DNA from: Planoprotostelium fungivorum
Taxonomy: Eukaryota; Evosea; Variosea; Cavosteliida; Cavosteliaceae
DNA: 64,000 nucleotides
Direction: 5' to 3'
Assembly (NCBI GenBank): GCA_003024175.1
Contig: MDYQ01000062.1
Location: 1-64,000, forward strand
The notes beneath the pieces were generated by a model that was not told where the DNA came from, did not search any database, and worked only from the letters and a program-made list of their open reading frames with translations. Every line of letters starts with the position of its first letter. Within the stretch, counting starts at the first letter, position 1. Below, one piece after another: positions 1 through 10,191 of this stretch. The translations under genes were made by a program, and so were the position numbers.

Positions 1-423
1 GCAAGAACTGATCCGCTGGATCAAGGGGACAATGTTATGACGCTACGTTGTAGAGAAGGAATATCGACGAGAAAAGGAATTGATTTAACGGTCTACAATT
101 GTATTGTGTAATAAAAAGGGATTGTTCGAAGCCCATCCAAAAGGAGAGGTCTCGTACACAAACTATCCAAGTTGCCCATCTTCGTGAATCCTTTGCCCTA
201 CTATCAAGAGTGAGATCATCCAACCATAACAGATTGTACTGGTTTGATGTTATATTGCCGAGTGAGAGCAAATCTGCGGGCACTCGGCCAAAAAAGCAGT
301 TTTTCAGTTTTTTGCCTGCGCTGTAGGCGTTCCGTAGAACGTCCTAAGAACAAGGGTAGTACAAAATAGTGACACAAAGATTGTCATATTTTCAGGGAAG
401 TTGTCTCGTGAAGTGAGATTGAT
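1..423. other. no gene recognised
   Basis: Short overlapping open frames on both strands show no family signature or consistent splice chain. I see nothing supportable here. Confidence 0.4.
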
Positions 424-1120
424 ATGGGACATACAATGACTAGTGAAGTATCGCTGATACAATTCTACACTGAGAGGAAGAACAGAGAACAAACTGACGC
501 CTCTGAGCTGAGGTGGGGATACCAGGCTGAAGAAGCCGGCAGTGAAGAGCTCTCATCCCTGGATTGCAGCAGCCCACGACATCATAGCAGAGCGGCTAAG
601 GTGAGGTGGAAGATCGGTGCAGAGAGACAAGATAGATAAGATGCTGGAGAGTTTCTTGCATAGAGTGAGAGAGGAAACAAGCCGCAGACGATGCGAAGAA
701 TGTGAGATCATCACCGTCTCATCCTGAAGATCTCCAACATCTCAAGGAGATCTGATGTGATGGTATGTCTCTGAAAGAACCAGTGTGACTCCCCCTTCTT
801 GAGGAGAATGATTATCTACAGCAACCACACCTTGAGATGCACTGGTCACAATAATTGTACGGTGACGAGATGAGATGTTGATGCCATCATAGAGCAATTC
901 ATAGATGCGATGACAATGTCCCTAGGGACTGTCAACATGATTAAAGCATCCGGCCTTGCGCTGTTGAAAGGTCGATTCATGGGTTGTTTTGTTGCCGAGC
1001 TCAAATGGAGAATCATAGCCACCACTCAGTGAATCACTCCTACATCGTACTCATCTCCCTCAGAAGAAGCAGCAGGATGACTGAGGCAGAGAGGATGAGA
1101 ACAGGTCACTGCTAGTGAAC
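424..1120 (+). CDS. possible unidentified spliced gene
   Basis: I do not recognise this gene. The clearest coding-like stretch is at about 523-600. Read in the frame giving GDTRLKKPAVKSSHPWIAA followed by AHDIIAERLR, it ends at a GTGAG donor, and a downstream stretch near 637-663 continues as DKIDKMLESFLHR before another GTGAG. Further short open pieces with plausible donors follow to about 860. The upstream ATG at 424 is only a candidate start, because I could not find a phase-consistent link to the 523 exon. It points toward the USP39 gene end at 1215. It could also be a decayed gene or chance open frame. Confidence 0.3.
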
Positions 1121-1214
1121 AAGAGCGATGAGCTCGTTTTTCAATGAAATATATGTATTGGCGTTCATCATTATATCAGAATGGAGAACAACCAAGAATC
1201 ACAACATGAAGAGT

Positions 1215-3166
1215 TTATCCATGGCGTTCATATATTTGTATGTACGACTCAGCAATCAAGATTTGTTCAGGAATGATCTACGCAACTATCAGACAAAGTT
1301 ATAGCAATAATTCACCTCTTTCACTGCCAGATCGCTGATCTCATACCATTGGTTGTTTGACTTGTGTAAGGAGTGAATTCTATAGCTATTGGTCTCACTA
1401 TCGTGTACAATGCTGCACACGAGATTGTATTGTGTGCTGCCATTATACTTGGTTCCAGGTGCCATATCTGTTGTGTGTCAAGGTTAAGATTGTGGCTCTC
1501 TTTTGAAAAAGGATACAGTCCTTCAATTCCAGATTCTTCAGTGGGGATGTGACTATAGTGGGATTCTTCTCTTTGAAGAAATTGTTCTTGGTGAATCTCT
1601 TGATGTGCAGAATGAGGTACGGAGGTAATTTGGTCAGTTGATAGGTCTTTCTCTCTCCTGTGACCGCAAAATGCTATTTGCGATGAGTTCAAGATGGATG
1701 ATGGAAGACACCTTGATCGTCCTTCCATCAAACTTGGCAAGCAGATCAAAGATAGGTCTCTGAGGAATGATGTTGCGCTCCTGCTCGTCTTTGAACAGTG
1801 GTGGTGGTGGTACTTCCAGTGTTAGGAACAGGAATGGAACCACCTCGACTTTTCTTTCTGTCCTTGGTTAAATCGATTGTTGATGTGATCATCACCTTCA
1901 GCCCTACCCAAAGTAGTGACTTGTACTTGTCCCTGAAAAACAGAGTGAACGATACCTGCTGATGGTGAGTCTTTGGTCATTTGACTACTCTTACTCTTTC
2001 CTCCAACAGCCAGGTGCTTATGCACAGATGACAAGAACCATTGTATGTAGTCAATTGGGTCTGATATCTGCCCTATGGTGAATCGCTTGTTACTTTCTGC
2101 ACTGCTGCACTGTAGCAGCTCGTGTGGGTCAACATGAGCTTTGAAATTCCTCGGGTTGTACAACTTCCTCGCTAGTTCTCCAAACCGGGTGACCAATGGA
2201 TTCTTTGTCTATGGTACTTCAGATGTGGACATTCAGTGATGTAGATCACCATTTGGATGTAGTTCTCCTCCTGCATGAAGAAATTTCTGAACGGAACCAC
2301 TCGGATGAGAGCTTGGATGACCACATTGAACCAGTCGGTATTTTTGATGTTGTTCAATCCCACAAACCCTGGAATATATTCCGTTTTCTCCACTAAAGAA
2401 GTCGCCTTATTCTTGTTACCGTCTATTTTCTTGACCTGACAACATCGTTACGACACAGATTCTCTTTTCTGCATTCACCTGTTCAGGGGTGTACGTGGGG
2501 TTGAGAACAAACTTGATGTCAGACAAAGACGGATCTGAGACCTGCTGATTGATCAGTTGCTCATGTTCGTGCGATGACCGAGACCTCGTAATCATCGGGT
2601 AGGCAGTAGACTCTCTCGTCGTGGAGATTGATGAAGACGTGATGATTGGCCTGTAGACTGTGGAGGTAAGCTTGAGATCCCCTCCCTCTACCTGTAGTTG
2701 TGTTAGATCAAGTTGTATGGTCAAATCACACCTTGAAAATATTTTCCACATACAAGACAAGCGTATACGTTCAAATTTTGCAGAGTCACGCTACAAACCT
2801 GATGTCGTTAGAGTTGAAAATGGAAAAAGGAGTACCTTCTCGAAATCAAAGTCCAAATGTCTTCTCTTGATAGTGTCTAGGTAGGGACAATCCCTTCTGA
2901 CCTTCGATTTCTTCTTCTGGAATATTCCTTTAACTGCATCAGCCGATCCCAAGTAATGATTCTGGCTCACCTTCTTCTTTGTTTTTCTTCAATTGGTTCT
3001 TAACCTTCGCAATGAGCTCTTCTTTCTCAACTACTCCCATGTAGTCGACTCTGTTTTCATCAAGTATACTGCGAAGCTCTTGTATACTGAGGTCATTGTA
3101 ATTTGACTCTTCTTCCTCTTCGTCAACGTGTTTCCTCTTCGCATCCAGCGACTCGCCAGACGACAT
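1215..3166 (-). CDS. USP39: USP39/Sad1-like U4/U6.U5 tri-snRNP protein
   Basis: USP39 is a catalytically inactive ubiquitin-protease homologue needed for tri-snRNP assembly and pre-mRNA splicing in the nucleus. The protein starts at 3166 with an acidic, SAP-like N-terminus (DLSIQELRSILDENRVDYMG). The ZnF-UBP region follows, entered by DCPYLDTIKRRHLDFDFEK near 2890-2830. The UCH-like domain reads GFVGLNNIKNTDWFNVVIQA near 2370-2310 and RFGELARKLYNPRNFKAHVD near 2190-2130. In GLNNIKNTDW, Asn stands where active proteases have Cys, as in the family. The C-terminus needs a 38-nt intron near 1277-1314: SYRIHSLHKSNNQWYEISDL, then IIPEQILIAESYIQIYERHG before a TAA at 1215. It is divergent from PSMD13 across 165 bp. 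Confidence 0.93.
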
Positions 3167-3331
3167 TTCTCCAGGCCAATCGATGATTCGGATCACGATC
3201 CCCCAATAGATGGGCCGATTTATGCGAACGCGAATGCGAATACAATTTGGCTGGTGTGAGGTGGGATGACGTGGACGGAGATCGCACATTCCCTGGCACA
3301 AATCAGCCAAGCTCAACCATCAACAACAGAA

Positions 3332-4703
3332 ATGACGGCGGCATCCGTTGCAGCGAAGAACTATATCAACAAATTGGCAGAAACACATCCTAACCCCACC
3401 ATTCGCGCTGAATACGTGAAGGAGAGAGACCTCTACGAGAAGAAGTGAATTTAACGATCCCATTTGCTCTCTAATTAGGTGTAGGCTATGGCATCAACTT
3501 ACTCTCAATCTGGAGAGTCTCGTGTTGAACCCTTACTTCGATGACAACAAGGAACTGATCGAATTATACGATAATTTCATCAGAGAGTTCGAAGCACGCA
3601 TCAATCAGCTCAAATTCGTGAAGATCTGTTTGGGCATCGCAAGGCAAGTGAAAGGTGAGACCTGCGCTCCTCGCTCTTCTGATCAATACCAGACCCGTCA
3701 CAGGCCATCGCTTTCATCAAACACTTCAGCGCTAAACTGAACCAAAAAGACAAAGAGGCTTATTCTCTCATCTTGACCGAAACGGCATTCCTCAACCTGC
3801 GATCTGCTCAATTTGACACCGCCAAGCAACTGACCGAACAAGCCACAACCATTTTGGATTCCGTCACTGGAGCTGATCCCTACGTGTACTCTTCACTCTA
3901 CAAGACTCTATCTGCATATCACAAGGTGGGCCATCTATTCACATTACCATCTACTCTCGCTAAGATCACGACAGGTCAAGGTGGCCTCGACGGACTTCTA
4001 TCGCACATCTCTGACGTACCTGGTGTACACACCCATCGAGTCACTGTCCGTGGATGAGCAGAAAGTTCTCGCTTTCGACATGGGAATTGCGGCCCTGGTG
4101 TCCCCTGACATCTACAACTTTGGACAACTGTTATCCCACCCCGTATTGTCTTCCCTCCACGGTACATCCAACGAGTGGCTGGCCAAGTTCTTGGTGGCAT
4201 TCAACTCTGGAGACTTGTACAAATACGATGCCATCCTGAAGGAGTACCAAGGGAAGATCACTGAGACGGTGAGTCCTCATTCAATGAGAGGTGACTGATG
4301 AGAACAGCCGGCGTTGATCAACAACATGGTCCTGCTGAGAGAGAAGATCTCCATGCTCGCACTGATGGAGTTGGTCTTCAACCGAACTGCAGAAGAGAGG
4401 ACCCTCACCTTCAACACCGTCGCAGAGGCCACGAAGGTCTCGATGGAGGAGGTGAGTGAAGAGGGGGGTCACTCCTGAAGAGAGCAGGTGGAGCTGCTGG
4501 TGATGAAGGCCCTGTCATTGGACCTCATTCGGGGAGTGATCGACGAACCTAATCACACGGTGTCCATTCACTGGGTGCAACCGAGAATTCTGGACTTGAA
4601 GCAAGTAGAGAAGATGAAGGAGAGGGTCGCTCAGTGGGAGGGAAATGTGGTGTCCACCCTCAGATTTGTGGAGAACGAGACAGCACCGGAGCTCTTGGCC
4701 TAA
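3332..4703 (+). CDS. PSMD13: 26S proteasome regulatory subunit PSMD13 (Rpn9)
   Basis: This is a PCI-domain subunit of the 19S regulatory particle lid, acting in ubiquitin-dependent protein breakdown. The ATG at 3332 gives MTAASVAAKNYINKLAETHP. An in-frame upstream ATG at 3266 exists but lies deep in the divergent promoter. Exons give NPYFDDNKELIELYDNFIRE, AFIKHFSAKLNQKDKEAYSL (after an intron near 3652-3700), DPYVYSSLYKTLSAYHKV and LAFDMGIAALVSPDIYNFGQ. The C-terminal PCI and winged-helix part reads NNMVLLREKISMLALMELVF, ELLVMKALSLDLIRGVIDEP and VSIHWVQPRILDLKQVEKMK, ending APELLA. Length and order match Rpn9. At least four short introns are needed, two of them (near 4268-4307 and 4451-4487) bounded by GTGAG and CAG. 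Confidence 0.95.
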
Positions 4704-5571
4704 GGCAGATAAAATCTCATAGACACAAATGGAAGTTTGTCTTATGAAATAGAGCTTGATTGAATGCATCTGATCGTTCACAACAGTCAATGAAATGTGC
4801 CATGCCGCCCCAAACGTCGTTCTCACTCTCCCTACAACCATAATGAAGATGATCGATCTTGAAGACATCCTAAACCCTGCCACAATGTCCAGTACTAGGG
4901 AATAAGCTTTCTTGGACTTCACCACACGATGTGATTCCAATATTATCTCTCACTAAAGAACTACTCCAAAGGACATTCAACATTATTCGTTCTGTGAGAT
5001 GTCACAACACAGTTGAGAAGACTCAACGTATGGGGTGACTTTGGAGGTTCTCCATTGATGCTGTCTCCTTTGTCTTGTTGTTGGACTCCAGCTCAGATGC
5101 GTCTTCCGCTTTCAAATGGGATGCCATCTCATTGCACTTGCAATGACTACTGTTATGAGTATTTGAGTATCCTATCCTCGGCATACTCATATACTCACTC
5201 ACTCATATACCCATTCCCAGTGAGAGATGAGATTCTGACTTACTCTGGAAACAACACAGGGATCATTGAGGCATCCAGACCATTGTCTGGGAATGGTTTG
5301 GACACCTCTGTTGGTCAGAGTTACACAATGTCTAAACTGCCTCACTCCAATTCTCTTTGTTGGACGTGAACTTAACCAAAGACACAATGCCTAACACTCA
5401 CTGCACGCTCTGAGTGCATGAACAATTATCAATTGTTCACAGGGATTTTCAAACTGATCACAGGATGACCGAGGATTTATGTGGAAGTCTTCTGCCGTTT
5501 TGATGTCGTTTCTTCTGCTGTTTCCGCTTGTCTTGAGAGTCCATTCTGGTTCGATACCACCTCCGCATCCA
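4704..5571. other. convergent intergenic region with two hairpins
   Basis: This separates the 3' ends of PSMD13 and PP4R3. Open frames on both strands (for example minus 4940-4720, a Cys-rich reading ending HKTNFHLCL) are not supported by a family or a clean splice chain. The one clear structure is a pair of adjacent inverted repeats at 5402-5439. Confidence 0.4.
5402..5439. repeat. two adjacent short inverted repeats
   Basis: TGCAC at 5402-5406 pairs with GTGCA at 5414-5418 around a 7-nt loop. Immediately next, TGAACAATT (5419-5427) pairs with AATTGTTCA (5431-5439) around a 3-nt loop. They may form hairpins in a 3' end or a small RNA; the function is unknown. Confidence 0.5.
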
Positions 5572-8500
5572 TCACATCCTTCGCCTCCGCGTTGGCTGGT
5601 TGAGGCTATCCCTCGTTATTCTGCGCCCCACGAGAGATGAGCCCACCTCTCCTTCGCTTGGTGTAGGTCCACTGGGTACCGGCTCGGCGTTTGTTGTGTC
5701 GAGTTTGCTCTTGATGCTGATGTTGATCTTACTTGCCTTCGGTGAATGGTGTGCTCGGTTGAGCATTACCTCCTCCTCTTCTTCGTCCTTCTTCTGGTCC
5801 ACACGAGATTGAAATACAGCGTCGTCGTGCTTCTGTCTCTCTTCAGCTTTTCTCTGCATCTTTCCTCACCCTCTTTACCTGCTGTCCGTTCGGCTTCGCT
5901 TGTTCGTCGTCCTCATTGAAAAACTCTTCATCGTTGTTGAGAGTGGAGTCCCTCGATGCATGCAAACTGAAGGAATGAGTCGAGAAGACAAAGTGGGTCA
6001 CCTCTGGGTCGAACTGTTGGAGTGGTTCAGCGTGCCTGATGGGTTGGATTCTTCTTGATTCTGCTCGTGCTTCTGTATCAACTGCTTGCACGTGTCCACG
6101 TATGTCACCGATTCGAGGACCTCCTTGTAGTTCTTGTAGAGGTAGCTGATGAGATGCTTGATGTTCTCCTGTATCCATCAGATGTGACTGTGATGAACCA
6201 ATCACCTTTCGGATGAAATCAAAGAGCTCGATGATGGACGAGTTGATGAGATTATACCGATTTCCGTTCCGCTTGAAAATGTCCATGATGGGATCGAAGA
6301 GAGAGTATTTGGTGATGTGACGGTTGTAAAACTCGTCCTTCATTCCCACGAAGCAACGGAACAGACGAATGGATGCTGAGATAGTCACCAAGAGCAATGT
6401 CTCACTCTTACCTAACGAGATGTGCCTTTCGGTTGATGCCGCCAGTTTGAGGGCTTTGGCTAATATGTTGTTTCCCAGTATAAAGTATTTGATTCTGTAT
6501 CCATGGTGAAGGACGCAGAATCCCAGTATGTCACAAACGTTCTCTTTGACGGATGATGGGTATTGATCTTCTCACGAGGTCAGCTCCCTTCACGATATGC
6601 CTCTCACTCTTTTGGTCATCGTTGATTGGCTCCACCAGATTGTTGATAAAGTCAGAATAGAATAAGCCGAGGAACTCATCCTTCTCCCCAGTCTATCACA
6701 GTCAATGTCACATACGATGATGACACATTCACCTCCTCCATGTTGGTGAGATCCAACATGGCTCTGAGGATCTCTCTGAGCTGCAATCTGACGCCGAGCT
6801 CAGAGTCGTGGAGGAAACCATGGATGATCTTCCTCATCATTCCATATCCACTCTCGTTCTCCTTCGCACTGCCGTTTCCTCCTTTGGAAGCTGGGCCGAT
6901 CGGTCTGTCGGGTTTTTGTGATAGAATGTACAACCTCATCATCGATGCATCCTGTGCCATGATGGAGTCCAAGATGTGTATACTTTTCTCGTCACCCTCT
7001 CTCTCCTTGATCGTCCCTCACCTGATCAGACGGATGGACAGATTGCTGTGATTGACAGTCGCTTCCAGTACTTGACATAGACCGTGGCGGTGGAGTGTTC
7101 TGTCCTCCATTCAACTGGGTCTCCTTTATGGAGGACTCACTGGTAAAGAGCAATTCTGGGTTGGATCTGCAGGTGTTTGGACAGGTTGCAGAATTCTTGA
7201 AGGAAAGACACGCAATCCTTCACGTCCTCCTCACTGGCCTCTCCCTTCATCTTGGCGAATCTATCATCCATCAGATCAGAAGAGACCAGATCAACGAGAG
7301 ATGAAGAACACATAATGTAAAGATGATGTAAAGATGATGTAAAGATGATGTAGAGACCAAGTAGAGATGATGTAAAGACCAAATAGAGATGAGAGAGAGA
7401 CAAAGGAGAGAGTACTCACACAGATTTGAGGAAGAGATCATCATGCTGGATGACATCAACAATCTCCACATTCTTGATGAAGATGAGGGAGTTGATGGTG
7501 CCAAAGGTGGGATCATCCAGGGCCCTGGGTAACACGACGTCCTTGACGTACTGCAGACGGAAGGATTGGTGGATGTTGTTCAGCACCTCTGGACTTCTAA
7601 AGGGTGCGATCTGTCAACGGTCACCCTCCTCCCTCCGTGAGATCTCACCTGTTTAAACACCACCTGATTCTTGATGTAATGGCGGTGCTTCACTCGCACA
7701 GATAATTCTGGATCGTCTGTAGTGGTCAGTCGTCTGCCGTTCTTTCGTCTCGGCTTGACTCACACTCTAAGGCCCCGAGGACACCGAAGATGTATTGATC
7801 GCTGAACAGAGCTTCGAACAGAGCCGTGTCGTTCAAGAGAACTGGATGGAGTGAGATGTAAGGAGGAGTGAGATGTAAGGAGGAGTGAGATGTAAGGAGG
7901 AGTGAGATGTAAGGAGGAGTGAGATGTGAGGAGGAGAGAGAGCGCACCTATGTTCTTGAAGATGTTGAACAGCTGATGGAGCGAGTCCTTATCCTCCAGG
8001 TCCTCTGCCGTTTCGAACACTTGGATCAATTTGCCGAGGTAGTTCTGTCCCTCTTAGCACCGCAGAGACGAAGGACTCACCTCTTTGAGGATGGAATTGA
8101 CCAGCTGCTCCCTCTTCAGAGTGGAGTTGGCGTGAGCAAGGATTTTGTCGAGCTTGTCCAGATTCTCCAGCGAGGGTTGCGGTAGTTCAGCTCTGTTGTC
8201 TCCTTCTTCCTCGTGTCAGAAACGTTTCCTTCCTCTCTCTCACTTGTCTTCCGGTTGTTCGCCTCGCTGTCCGTCTTTTGTACTGAACAGATCTGGTCCC
8301 TTCACTCCGTCAGACACTGATGAGAGGGCAGCCTCACCAAACTTCTTTACAGCCCGTGGATTCTTGAAAGCTCAGAGCCAGATCCATGTCAGACTCGGGG
8401 TCGTTCCATACGATTAGTGAATCTGTATGAATGAGCATCTGAAGGACTCCCAAAGGCCATGGCATTCAAGATGGGAGAGCTCACCAGCCTGCATCTGGTA

Positions 8501-8808
8501 GATGTCCTCCATGAAGATCTTGGACTCCAGCAGTAGATTGTCGGGCTCCTTCTCAGACCGGACGATGAGGCTCATTCCGTCGTTCTTCTGCTAAAGGTTA
8601 ACGATGGAATGAACTCTTTTCTCAGCGATGGGCGGCCTCATGTGGTTTAAAGATGCTGGATAATTATCTCGAGCGAAGGCTCTTGAAGACGGTAAGAACT
8701 ACAAACCTCCATGAAGACGCATTCAACGTGTCCCGTTCCCTTGTCTTCCCATTGTACATTGTCGTCCAATTGATACACCTTCACGCGCCTTCGGACCGAA
8801 GAAGCCAT
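5572..8808 (-). CDS. PPP4R3: protein phosphatase 4 regulatory subunit 3 (PP4R3/SMEK/Psy2)
   Basis: This is the regulatory subunit that targets PP4 phosphatase to substrates in DNA repair and cell-cycle control. The start at 8808 gives MASSVRRRVKVYQLDDNVQW, then EDKGTGHVECVFME, the PH/EVH1-like RanBD fold of the family. SLIVRSEKEPDNLLLESKIF and DLALSFQESTGCKEVW follow. The armadillo-like core gives RPSIASKGG-type pieces and KIIHGFLHDSELGVRLQLRE, LREILRAMLDLTNMEE near 6850-6730, and YNRHITKYSLFDPIMDIFKR with NLINSSIIELFDFIRK near 6320-6200. The tail is acidic and basic low complexity (DQKKDEEEEE) and ends NQPTRRRRM at 5572. Two introns carry minisatellites (7316-7395 and 7855-7930). Confidence 0.92.
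7316..7395. repeat. intronic tandem repeat, GATGTAAA unit
   Basis: Repeats of about 12 nt (GATGATGTAAA and the variant GATGTAGAGACCAA) fill a PP4R3 intron. Confidence 0.75.
7855..7930. repeat. intronic minisatellite, 17-18 nt unit
   Basis: The unit GTGAGATGTAAGGAGGA is repeated about four times almost perfectly inside a PP4R3 intron. Confidence 0.85.
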
Positions 8809-9086
8809 AGATCAGGTTTGAAAGGTTCGGTCAAGTAAGGACGGTATTCTCTCTGACCGTCTGTTGTCCCCTTCCGCTCCTCAGAGTAAAGATCTGATGT
8901 GTTGTCTCGCCTACCGAAATGTTCTTAGGATAGCAGTAAGGTGGAGGAGGTATTCCTTCCTGCTGCCTCTCTTTTGAAGATAATAGAAACGCCTGATCCT
9001 TCTCGAAAAGGCCACAACAATAAATTCCCCCAGGTTTCACTTCATCTACAATAGCTGTGACCTCCCCTTGGCGATCACATCTTGAA

Positions 9087-10170
9087 ATGAGGGTACCAAA
9101 ACAGTGGGCTCTTCTGTCTGATGCCAAGATCAGATTGAAGGCAGGAGTCATCTGCAAACCTTTATGGTTCGATGTTGCTGCTACTTTAGCACCCAAGATG
9201 CCACCCATTTTGACAAGGAAGCAGCGGCCGAAGCTGAAGGAGATTGTCTTTCCTGAAGACCGATTGAGAAACATATACCTGCAGAGGAACCCAGAAGGCC
9301 ATCTATATCCCCTTCGATTCTTCCCACACGAGAGCACAGCCGAATACATGATCACCTCACCTGCCGATGTATTTGTCAGCAAACAAATCGAGTTCATCCA
9401 GGAGAAGGGCCATACCGAGAATCAAGCCTACATTGCCACACAGAAATGGTTCAACGAGAAACTTTACGCTTCAGATTTGGAGACAGATTTGTTGGAGGCA
9501 CAGATAGCCCTCTTTGAGCCGCAATTGGGAATAGAGAAGGAGGCAACGCCTTTCTATCGCATCCACCGACAGTATTTCAACCCCGAATACGACAGCCACA
9601 TCGATGACTTTCCTCGATTATTGACCGAGGAGCAAGAGAACAACATCTGGGAGTGAGTTTCATCGCAGACACCCCATGCTGATGAGAGATAGACAGTGGG
9701 AGAACGAGGCCGGAAAGGCGACGGGATTGTACCCACTGCTGGAGATGGCAGCGGCCCCACCACCACCACCCATGGAAGCAGAGGACGAGCAGCCATTTGA
9801 AGAGTTCGAGATCGAGGAGACCGACAAAGTCATCGGATTCATCTTCAACGGGTTCCCCAAGAAGAAGCCCCAGTCGACCCTGTCGGCCGCCCAGAAACTG
9901 CTGAAGAAGATGATGAAGGAGGAGAGGGATGGAACGGTCACACATGGAGGATGGAAGGCCAACGGAGAGGAGTGGCTCTTCCCTCCCCAATCCCTCAACA
10001 AGACCTTCACCCCCGACGAAGAGGAGCCGGCCAACGAGTTTGAGGTCAACGCCCGAGTGGAAGACGTACTGACCACACCCGAGTACTTGGTCACCATGTG
10101 GCAGAAGAACGAAGCCAGAAAGAAGAAGGGCGATGGCTCGGACGAGTTTGTCACGAAGAAGAGGAAATAA
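9087..10170 (+). CDS. MRPS23: mitochondrial small-subunit ribosomal protein mS23-like
   Basis: This is a likely mitochondrial ribosome small-subunit protein. The N-terminal part from the ATG at 9087 reads ALLSDAKIRLKAGVICKPLW, FDVAATLAPKMPP and EIVFPEDRLRNIY. It matches the mS23 pattern of a short basic helix, AGVxxKPLWFDV and HEDRIR. After one short intron (about 9655-9691) it continues QWENEAGKATGLYPLLEMAA and a long acidic/basic C-terminus (EEPANEFEVNARVEDVLTTP, then TKKRK and TAA at 10168-10170). This tail makes it roughly twice the length of animal mS23, so the tail is lineage-specific or belongs to a distinct fold. It is divergent from PP4R3 (278 bp) and ends 21 bp from the DRC11 stop. 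Confidence 0.7.
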
Positions 10171-10191
10171 TAGACTACATTCATCTCTCGT

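Noticed and set aside
4515-4940. Minus-strand open frame, with a nearby Cys-rich reading
   Set aside because: It overlaps the PSMD13 last exon antisense, and no phase-consistent exon chain or family could be found.
8831-9397. Minus-strand open frame of 188 codons
   Set aside because: It is antisense to the mS23-like first exon over half its length and shows no family signature; the remaining 8831-9086 part lies in a divergent promoter.
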